DNA from: Gautieria morchelliformis
Taxonomy: Eukaryota > Basidiomycota > Agaricomycetes > Gomphales > Gomphaceae
Direction: 5' to 3'
DNA length: 64,000 nt
Assembly: GCA_015179125.1 (NCBI GenBank)
Contig: WHVA01000307.1
Span: 1 to 64,000 of the forward strand
Positions 1 through 9,500 of this stretch are shown piece after piece. Position 1 is the first letter of the stretch. Each line of letters opens with the position of its first letter. Both the position numbers and the translations under genes were made by a program. Below the pieces are notes generated by a model. That model was given only the letters and a program-made list of their open reading frames with translations, did no database searches and had not been told where the DNA came from.

Positions 1-696
1 GATGAGTTACTTCCACTGGCGGAATTCCAATACAACAACCATGTACATTCCGCCACACAACAGACTCCCTTCATGCTTGACTCCGGATGACACCCGCGCA
101 TGGGCTTCGAACCATGCCAGGCTGAGTCCCGACTTGAGACGGTCAATGAGTTCCGAGACCGCATGGACTCCACCCTTTCGGAAGCCAAGTCGGCCCTTGC
201 GAAGGCCAAGGATGACATGGCAAGGTACTACAACCAATGCCGGGTTCCTGATCCGGAGTACCAAGTTGGAGACAAGGTGTATCTAGATGCAAGTGACATC
301 CGCACCACATGCCCTTCGCAGAAGCTTGCCCACTGCTACCTTGGGCCCTTCACAGTGATGCGGAGGGTTGGACGGAATGCATACCGCCTCCGACTTCCGA
401 TGTCCATGTCCCGCCTCCACCCCGTCTTCAACGTGGTGAAGTTACTCCCTACGCTTGAGGACCCAATTCCAGGTCGGAAGGCTCATCCACCACCTCCGCC
501 GGAAATTGTAGATGGGGAAGAGCACTATGTGGTGGAACGGATCCTGAACAGCCGGTTTGTGCGAGGACGACTCCAATTCCTCGTGAAATGGGAAGGGTAT
601 GGGTATGAGGAGAATTCGTGGGTCCTGGAGCAATATGTTTCCGCTCCAGACAAACTCCGTGAGTTCTATAGGACACACCCCGGTGCCCCTCGCTGA
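1..696 (+). mobile_element. Ty3/gypsy chromovirus fossil, 3' part of pol (integrase C-terminus and chromodomain)
   Basis: The open frame from about 100 to 696 ends in a chromodomain; the words LQFLVKWEGY and ENSWVLEQY are typical of chromodomains fused to the integrase of fungal chromoviruses. Before it lies the integrase C-terminal region (GDKVYLDASDI, LGPFTVMRRVGRNAYRL, LHPVFNVVKL). The element runs in from the left edge, so only its 3' end is visible. A purine-rich tract and an LTR follow directly, which fixes the orientation. It is treated here as a fossil; whether the rest is whole cannot be judged from this window. Confidence 0.9.
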
Positions 697-766
697 ATCC
701 GCTCGCTAGCATTTCAATCCCTTGTGTGCCATGCTTTGAGGACGCAGCACGCTAGAGGGGGGGTGA

Positions 767-1255
767 TGTCAGGGGACACCCTGTTTTCCATTTCCAGTTC
801 CAACACCACACCCAGTTCCGACTCCATTTCCGACCCCGCTTCCAGTTCCGATTCCATCTCCGCCTCCGCTTTCGGAAATGATTCCGCTTCTGGGAGAACT
901 TCCACCAGTTCTGTTCGCCTTGCCAGTTCCACTCCAATTTCCGACTTCCACTCTCGGAACAGTGTCAGAAATCAAGCGACTCGCGTAATAGGTGGCATCA
1001 AGGGTTGATCAAGGGTCCGGGAGGTCAGGAGGATGCAGGGTTGATGGCGGGTGCCAAGTGTTGTCCCTGGCTGCGCAGTGTAGTATAATACGGGCTCGCT
1101 GACATTGGGGGTCCTTAGACTTTTCTCTTTGGATTTCCCCTTGTCAGGTGAGAATCCCTTCTCTTGTATACTCTGTTCATTTATACATACTTTGGATTTC
1201 CCCTTGTCAGTTGTGTGGTAGTGTGATCTCCACAACCAGCCAGGGTTGCCCTTAC
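767..1255 (+). repeat. 3' LTR of the Ty3/gypsy element
   Basis: The LTR begins TGTCAGGG directly after a G-rich polypurine tract (755-766) and ends in CCCTTACA. The two ends form an imperfect inverted repeat (TGTCAGGGGACACCCTG against TGTAAGGGCAACCCTGG). It is about 489 bp. The right edge falls where the reading frame of a Ty1/copia gag remnant stops, so the gypsy element probably inserted there. The other LTR lies outside the window, so no target duplication can be checked. Confidence 0.65.
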
Positions 1256-1665
1256 ATTGTCCTGATGATACCGATCTTGCTAGGATCAGTGGACTTGAAC
1301 TTCTTTGTCAATGTGTTCCATGCCTTGGCACATTGATCTGTTATGGCAATGGTGGTTTGAAGCTCTGGAGAGATACAGAGTAGTATCTGACTGTAAGCAA
1401 CATTATTCCTGTCATCCTGCTTGTCCTGAAGTTGGGTTAAGGGCATGTTGCCTATCATGTCGATCCCAGCTAAGACTGTGATCTGTGGGTTAGTGTCGGT
1501 GAGGCGGGTATCTGTACCAGTGATTGTCTTGAATATCCCCCTGTCCCTCACCATTGCTAATAACTCCCTCTTCCAAAACATCCAGTTCTCTTTATCCAGC
1601 TTTGGTTTGATCTTGTGAATGTGGTGCTTTGGTGGTGAGTGAGTGGGTGTGGTTGTTTGTGCCAT
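1256..1665 (-). mobile_element. Ty1/copia gag N-terminal remnant
   Basis: The minus-strand frame starts with MAQTTTPTHS and contains LDKENWMFWKRELLAMV and QCAKAWNTLTKKF. These are typical of the gag (UBN2-like) region of fungal Ty1/copia elements. The frame is cut at the edge of the gypsy LTR. It is a fossil fragment, since no other copia coding region is near. Confidence 0.75.
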
Positions 1666-1910
1666 GGTGAAGTCGATGAGACTCTTAATCTGAAGAGAGT
1701 TGTCATAGCTGAAATGTAGTAGCTAGTGGTGATATGATTCAGGTTTCGAGGTGAAGTCAAACTGAGAAGAGTTTGAGTGAGACAGTATACACACATACAA
1801 GTAATGTATGCACCCAAGGACAATAGCAGCTGTGATTGGCAGCTTCAGGATAATGGAACACAGTGAGTATATTACTACTGGTCTTGGATGTACATGGACA
1901 GGTACTTAAC

Positions 1911-2638
1911 TGTTGTAGGAATCACTGGGCGATGTTGCAGTACTGAGGTGGGGTGATGAACAGGGATAGGAGTGAGACAGTAATGAAATATGAGAGTGAA
2001 TGTGTACTAGATGAATGTGGGATTAGCTAGACAGGGCTATACATACTGCATACAAGCCTGTCAGCAAGAGGGGAGGGTGCAGGGGCGATATGATGTAAAT
2101 ATGGGCAAAACCGTGCAGGGACAGCTTAACACATCTTGGGCCTTGATGTGGATCAGTGTTACATGCACTTCGATCAGTATATGGAGTAATGGCCTGAATC
2201 AGTAGCATGTGATCTTTGACGTCAGATGTGTGTGTGACATATGTGCCTTGGTTTGGTAGGCTCCACAGTTGATGGAAGGATAGTATTGGCTTGGTGATAG
2301 GTGTATGTGAACACTGGAGATGACAAGTATGTGTGTGTGTGGTGGGATGAATGGGTACTGGGTTTGTGACAGTCATGGCCATGATGATGATGCAGTGTGA
2401 TGGTGTGGCATGTACGACTGTGTGATTTGTACTGTCCCAATAAGGAAGGTGGTCCATTGTGGTTCATAGACACGAGGTGATTTTGTTATGGTATTTTAGT
2501 GTGGTTTTGTGTTAGAAGTGGGATTGCATAACTTTGGTTGTATATTCATAATGCTGTGCATCTTTACTAAGTTGAAGCTGTGTGAATTGCAGTGAAAGGT
2601 TGAACAGCAATGTAAATGGTATATTTAATGCATAACAG
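1911..2638 (-). repeat. possible 5' LTR of the Ty1/copia remnant
   Basis: On the plus strand this block starts TGTTGTAGG and ends GCATAACA, so it has TGTT...AACA ends, and it lies on the 5' side of the copia gag remnant about 245 bp from its start codon. This fits a 5' LTR plus leader. There is no second copy in the window to compare with, and I see no clear primer-binding site, so the call rests on position and end sequence only. Confidence 0.3.
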
Positions 2639-2830
2639 TTAAACTCTCAACATTATAATGTTGCCCTATAAGTCCTCTTTCAAACCAGTAAATCGATAGA
2701 TGTATACCTGGTTGTTAGGCCCTAATCAGTGAATATTAGTTAATCAGTACCTGTCACTGCATTCTGACTCTATCATTAAGTACTGTGATGTGTCTACTTA
2801 ACTCTCCATGTAGTGCAAAAATCCAATCAG

Positions 2831-5800
2831 CTACCTCTTCATTTTACCAGGTCTGATAAGGTGATACCACAGCCTGATGGCTCGACGAGCCTTGTAAGGC
2901 CTGATATAGACTTTTAAGTTTTTCTGACAAGAACATCGAAAAGACAACGGAAGGGACCTCACAGATAGAAATATATAAACAGATCCGGAGACCATGCACT
3001 TGCCATCCCGCGACAGTGCCACCGACGTGACGAATCTGGGGATGCCTTCAAATGATGATGAAATTACCTCCCTGGTGTCTGCATTCCATACACGGATCAA
3101 GCTGACACCAGACTCAGAGACGATCCGCTTGGAATTGTGCGAGAACGTCACTGACGGAACCCAGTGGTTGTGGCCTTCAAATGGTGCTGAAATGATCGCC
3201 CCGGTGGCTGCATTCCACACGAGGATCGTCTCACCAGACTCAGAGATGATCCGCTTGCCGTCGTGCGAGAACGCGACCGACCTGACCGAGCCTGCGTGGC
3301 CTTGGAATGGTGCTGAAATGAGCTCCCCGGTGTCTGCATTCCACACACGGATCGTCTTGTCACGAGACCCGGAGACGATCCTCTTGCCATCGTGCGAGAA
3401 CGCCACCGACCTAACCGACTGGGTGTGGCCTTCGAATGGTGCTGAAATGAGCTCGCCGGTGTCTGCATTCCACACACGGATCGTCTTGTCATTAGACGCG
3501 GAGACGATACGCTTGTCGTCATGCGAGAAATCCACCGACGTGACCCAGTCGGTGTGGCCTCTGAATGGTGCTGAAATGAGCTCCCCGGTGCCTGCACTCC
3601 ACACACGGATCGTCTTGTCATAAGACCCCGAGACGATGCGTTTGCCGTCGTGCGAGAACACCACTGACATGACTCTGTCGGTGTGGCCTTCGAACGGACC
3701 TGAAATGAGCTCCACGGTGTCTGCATTCCACACACGGATCGTCTTGTCAAAAGACCCGGAGACGATCCGCTTGCCATCGTGCGAGAACGCCACTGACGGG
3801 AGCCACTCGGTGTGGCCTTCAAAAGGACCTGAAATGAGCTCCCCGGTGTCTGCATTCCACAGACGGATTGTCTTGTCGCGAGACCCAGAGACGATCCGCT
3901 TGCCGTCGTGTGAGAACGCCACCGACGTGACCCAGTCGGTGTGGCCTCTGAATGGTGCTGAGATGAGCTCCCTGGTGCCTGCACTCGACACAGGGATCGT
4001 CTTGGCATGAGACCCGAAGACGATGCGCTTGCCGTCATGCGAGAACGGCATGAACCTGACCCAGTCGGTGTGGCCATCGAATGGACCTGAAATGAGCTCC
4101 CCGGTGTCTGCATTCCATACACGGATCGTCTTGTCATCAGACCTGGAGACGACCCGCTTGCCGTCGTGCGAGAACGCCACCGTCGTGACCCAGTCGGTGT
4201 GGCCTCTGAATGGACCTGAAATGAGCTCCCTGGTGCCTGCACTCCACACACGGATCGTCTTGTCAAAAGACCCGGAGATAATCCGCTTGCCATCGTGCGA
4301 GAACGCCACCGACATGACCCAGTCAGTGTGACCTTCGAATGGCGCTAAAATGAGCTCCGCGGTGTCTGCACTCCATACACGGATCGTCTTGTCACCAGAG
4401 CCGGAGACGATCAGCTTGTCGTCGTGAGAGAACGCGACCGACGTCACACAATCGGTGTGACCTTTGAATGGCGCTGAAATGAACTCCCCGGTGTCTGCAC
4501 TCCACACACCGATCGTCTTGCCATCAGATCCGGAGACAATCCGCTTGCCATCGTGCGAGAAATCCACCGACGTGACCCATTCGGCGTGGCCTTTGAATGG
4601 TGCTGAAATTACCTTCCCTGTGTCTGCACTCCATACACGGATCGTCATGCCACCCGACCCGGAGACGACACGCTTGCCGTCGTGCGAGAACGCCACCGAC
4701 GTGACCCAGTCGGTGTGGCCGTCGAATGGCGCTAAAATGAGCTCGGCGGTGTCTGCACTCCATACACGGATCGTCTTGTCATCAGACCCAGAGACGATGC
4801 GCTTGCCGCCGTGCGAGAACGCCACCGACCTGACCCAGTCGGTGTGGCCTTCAAATGGACCTGAAATGAGCTCCCCGGTGCCTGCACTCCACACACGGAT
4901 CGTCATGTCACCAGACCCGGAGACGATTCGCTTGTTGTCGTGCGAGAACGCCACCGACGTGACCCAGTCGGTGTGGCCTTCCCTCTCAGGGTGCAGACCT
5001 CTGAGGGAGTGAGGGCGGAAACTCGAAGGGTTGACCTTTTTCGGGCGATCCGGTTGTGGGTCGCCTGTGGGCGTCAATCCTTTATTTATCTAATTTTTGA
5101 GATGAGTCCAAACATCCGCACGACATAGTGGCGTGTTGCGCACCTGACTCGGGGCACCCAGGCTCTCAGAATGCAGCCCTCTGAGGCGGTGAGGGCGGAA
5201 ACTCGAAGGGTTGACCTTTTTCAAAACTTTCCGGCGACCCTCTTGTGGGTCGCCTGTGGCCGTCAATCCATTATCGATCTAATTTTTGAGATGAGTCCAA
5301 ACATCCGCACAATGTAGTGGTGTGCTACATACCTGATTCCGGTCACCCAGGCTCTCAGAATGCAGACCTCCGAGGTCAGAGCGGAAACTCGAAGGGTTGA
5401 CCTCCTCCAAAAACAACACACCACCTGGGGCCAGAAGGGGAGCGAGAAGAACCTCCCACTGTGTGAGTGTTTTTTCTATTGTGCGAAACCCTGATTGATA
5501 CGAAGCCATGCCACGAAACCATCACACTCACCAACAGAACTAGAGGATCGGTCGGGACGCTCAGGTCTCTCAATCAGTGTAATCTTCCTGATTAGATCCC
5601 CTGCCACACGTCGAACTGACAGTGAATATTTGACCCTATTATAATACAACCGCTCGTGGTATGAGTAGTTTTCTTAGAGTATGCCGATTCAAGCTCACTT
5701 GCAGAGCTCTTTCAAGTCAGAATGATATTCATTCATTCGCTGGAATTCAATGGCATCTTTGGGATCATGGAAGATATGCGGTGTGTTTTCAATCGCTCGC

Positions 5801-5985
5801 TTGATCTTCGCCAGTCGCGCGCGAATTGCCAGTTGGCAAAGCAGGTCGAGGCTCCTTCCTCCAATTGCCTTCAGTGCCTTTCCTGACAGAGCTCCCGGAC
5901 CCCAGAGGGTGGACGAGGAGGACGCTGTTAGCAAAGACTCTGAGAAAGAGAACGAGTCATCGTTGAGTGGCTGGAAGGGATGCAT
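2831..5985 (-). CDS. WD40-repeat protein with highly conserved repeats, NLR-type candidate without a NACHT domain
   Basis: My exon model is 5985-5699, 5635-5532, 5475-5333, 5278-5144 and 5089-2831 (minus strand). Donors are GTGAGC, GTGAGT, GTATGT and GTGCGC, all acceptors end TAG, and phases agree throughout, giving about 975 residues. The first 130 or so residues look helical (RARLAKIKRAIENTP). Exons 3 and 4 and the start of exon 5 carry a repeated KKVNPSSFRPH...RGLH segment. Exon 5 encodes about 15 WD40 repeats of 43 residues, each like EGHTDWVTSVAFSHDGKRIV, with almost identical DNA; a sixteenth is degenerate. That suits two seven-blade propellers. Such near-identical WD40 arrays are typical of fungal HET-E/D/R-type NACHT-WD40 recognition proteins, but no NACHT domain or P-loop is visible here. 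The protein is probably cytoplasmic. Exon 5 may hide a further intron near the C-terminus. The Helitron array starts 322 bp upstream of the start codon. Confidence 0.85.
4985..5400 (-). repeat. tandem exon-intron triplication in the WD40 gene
   Basis: A unit of about 185-195 bp occurs three times (about 4985-5160, 5165-5345 and 5350-5400, the last partial). Each unit contains the exon segment encoding VNPSSFR, a donor (GTATGT or GTGCGC in the full copies), and an intron ending CTCAAAAATTAG. The internal exon (5278-5144) is 135 bp with phase 0 on both sides, so copy number can change without shifting the frame. Confidence 0.8.
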
Positions 5986-6307
5986 GATTCACGATTGCTG
6001 GGCCTATAGGTAAGGGTCGGTGAAGGGCAAAGCAAAGGCTGGCGAGGGCATGTCTGTCAATCCAGAATCCTATATTAGAACCGAAGCAATGCTGTGCAGA
6101 TATACAGTACTGCCTTGAGACGGCCGTATGGCGGTCAAACCGCACAAATATCAAATTCCGCACGCGCTTGGATTGTCCTCCCTGCCCTTGGTTCCTCAAT
6201 TTGGAGATGCATCTCTAAAAGGAAATCCCGTGTCATGCCCGTGCGATTTGTCATGATAATCCATGATCACATACTCTGGCGCGGGCGTGCGTGTAATCAG
6301 TTTCCCA
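5986..6307. other. intergenic DNA, promoter side of the WD40 gene
   Basis: There is no gene here. It is the 322 bp between the first codon of the WD40 gene and the 3' terminus of the Helitron array, so any upstream promoter sequence beyond it is now Helitron DNA. Confidence 0.5.
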
Positions 6308-6530
6308 CTAGGTGGGTACCCGCGCTTCGCGCGGGGGTGTAGGTCAAACGCCTCAGTAAGGTCAAACGCATCAGTAAGTCTAACACATCGGTAAGTCTAA
6401 CATATAAGTAAGGTCAAGTACATTGGGGAAAATCAAAGTAATCAATTTCCATCAAGTAAAATGAAGTCAAACACATAAACCATATCAAGAGAAGTGGATA
6501 TTAAAAATCAAGGAGCTCTAAGTAATACAT
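6308..6530 (-). other. Helitron H1 3'-terminal region with hairpin and subterminal repeats
   Basis: Reading plus strand, CTAG is followed by the hairpin CCCGCGCTTCGCGCGGG and then degenerate tandem repeats of about 17 bp of the form GGTCAAACGCMTCAGTAA. The last codons of the helicase (about 6508-6530) border this block. The same structure recurs at 12855, 15794, 20047 and 26835, and in decayed form at 13614, 17377 and 28305. Confidence 0.85.
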
Positions 6531-9500
6531 CTTTATATACAATGTTGGTTGTGTTCAAACCCTCCTCAAGCAAGACCTTCACTTTGTTCCAGCTTGTTCC
6601 CCTTGAAACACCAACATACAACTGACCATGTCCAAACACTGGATATATCAGGTCCAGCCCAACCGTACCCAAAGACTGTCCCTGAGACTTGTTGATGGTC
6701 ATTGCAAATGCCACACGCACTGGAAACTGTCTCCTCTGCAGCACAAATGGTAATTCCCCCTCTGATGGTGAAATGGTGATCCTGGGGATGAAAGCAGTAT
6801 TTCCTGCATGTGGACCTGAGATGATCCTGACCTCCAACACTCTATTCCTCATCCTCACCAACCGCAACCTTGTCCCATTGCATAGTCCTTGCTTCTTATC
6901 CAAATTGCGCAACATCATCAGAGGCCCTCCAGGCTTGACTTCCAAGTGAGCAGGAGGAAGACTGCCCATCTCTATGGAATTCAGATACTCCACAGGATAC
7001 TGCTCTGCAAAGTCGGTTTCCTTGACAGAATCTGCACAGTGGAAGACCTGAGCATCACCTGGAAACTGCCTCAACACCATGGAATTGATCTCATTGACCT
7101 CAATATTTCTGGGACAGAGGATGGCCCGCTCCAAGAAATAATTGTCCTGGGCAGGGATTGCATTGCCAATGCCAGGGTATATTTCCTGGATCAGCTCTGC
7201 AATTCCAGGGCCACAAACCATGTGTTGAGGGAGTGAGAACGTATGATCTAGTGGGAGATCCTTTCCCTGACCCACATTCTGCAGCCATTCTGCAAACCTG
7301 GCTCTGTCAGGGTCATTTCTCACCCGCATGTTCTCTCTCAAATGGAGGACCTTGATCTTTGGCCACAGATATGACTTCTGAAGGGTAGCTCCCACGATAT
7401 CCTCCTTGGAGCCTTTGGGGACAATTGGGAGAGTCTGCTGAAAGTCACCTCCAAAGGCAACCGTGATGCCACCAAAGGGTCGGTCAGGCTGGTCAAGGAA
7501 ATCCCTCAGTGTCCTGTCAATGGCCTCTATGGCATGGCGATGCTGCATTGCAGCCTCATCCCAAATGATGAGCCTGGCCAGTCTCAACATATCAGCCTGG
7601 TCAGAGTTCTTTTTGATGGAGGAGAGAGAGCGCTCATGGACAGGAATTGGAATTCCAAGCATGCTGTGAGAGGTTGTCCCATTAGTGAGGATAAGTGCAG
7701 CCATTGCAGATGAGGCTACAGCAAACACAATGAGACTCTCCGCTCTACAGGAGTGGATTAGGGTGTTCCATGTGAATGATTTCCCAGCGCCCCCTGAGCC
7801 AGTGACGAAAAACATTTGTCCATTAGGTTTCCCCTGAGCATCTATGTCCAGTGCCGACCGTAATATCTGATCATGCGCAGACCTTTGCCCCTCATTCAGC
7901 TTGGGAACCTCCTCATCAGCCATCTGCCTCTCTTGAACAGGGTCATAGTCCCTCTGCTCAGCTATGAACCTGTTTCCAATCAGGACCTCCCACTCACCTA
8001 CCACCCGAGGCATATCTTTAAAGCTGCTCAAGGACATGCCATTACGCTGAAGGAGTTTATCCAAGAGAAAGAGGCCAAAATCATAGACCTGATCATCCCG
8101 TGGCTCCTGGATATTGTGCCTGATTTGGAGCTGATGTCTGAGATCATCACATATGTGCTCCTTGAAGGCATCCCATAGTCTGTCAGGTTGTGAGGGAATG
8201 CAATGGCCAAGGATGGTGGCAAAGAGATGTCTGAGCTGAGCGCCTGTTTTCATGCCACTGGCTTCCTGGAGACACAACCTCCACTCCTGATCATCCTCCA
8301 GAAGTCCCCTGGAAAGACAGGCCTCCTTGTAAGTAGCACATTGTATGCCATCCACTGTCCTAAGCTCCTCAAAGGATCTGGCCCCCTTGACCACCGTGAG
8401 GAGAGTGCGCAAATAAAATCTCTCTCCTGATTTGGGGCTTGCAAAGTGAAGATGTCCAATGCTATATCCCCTTTGACATGGTGTCCATACCCTTTCCTCT
8501 TTTTGCCAGGTAAAATGCTCAGGAAAATCCACATAGAGCACATCGCATGCATGAGGGTAGGCAGCATTGGCCTCAAAGTAAGCCATGAGCGCTGTCTTTG
8601 ACCCCTCGACCCTGTTCATGATGGTGAGCGGATCAGCATCAGGATTGAAAACGACTGATTGCTGGTCTTTTTCATGGACTGGCAGTGCCATGACTGCAGG
8701 CACCTGGGTGTGGATTTCCCGCTCCAGCAACCTCCAACAGGCCTCATGAGCACTGACATAGCGAGCGTCCAGGTACTTCTTTATCTCATCATGGTCGACA
8801 CCGAACTCCATCGTGGTCCGATCGTGGCCCTTGTATAGATACTTGTGGATATACTTGACGCACCTCACACTGAAGGTGAATTCAAGGTTGATGTGACACC
8901 GGAGTTTGAGCAAGAGCAGAGGAGAGTATGGCACAACCCATCTGTTGTCCAGCATGTCACCTCTGACATTGTGCAGCCTTCCATCATTGCGACGACGATA
9001 TTTTGGATATCCATCTACATTCACAACGGTCTCCTCACAGAATGGCTTTGGGAAGCCTTTCTTGCACTTGCCATTTTCCATGCAGGGTGCATTTGGATTC
9101 ATTTGTCCACAGGGACCATGTGTCATCAGCTCACAGACCAACTGGTAGAGGACAGGATGTGTCTCTGGATCAGGGAACTCTGCTGAAATCATAGAATCCA
9201 CCTCATGTGGATGTTTGACCTTGGACTCCCTATCGAACCAGGTCAGCAGGTGCATGTGTGGGAGCCCCCTCTTCTGGAATTCAATAGTGTGAACGCGAGC
9301 GACGGTTTCTCCAAAGATCTTGTCCTTGACGATCAAGTCAATGAGGTATTTCTTTTTGAGGTGAAACACCCGCGACACCAGGTCAGGTCTGTCCTGAGCA
9401 GTTTGTCCAGGGAGCAACTCGGCCACTATCTCATCCCACTTTGGATTGGCAGTCATGGTAATAAATAAATCAGGGGCACCCTTCTTTGTTGTAATGGCCA

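Noticed and set aside
2994-5012. Plus-strand ORFs of 100-210 codons with SCENATDVTQSVWPSNG repeats
   Set aside because: Exact antisense shadows of the WD40 repeats.
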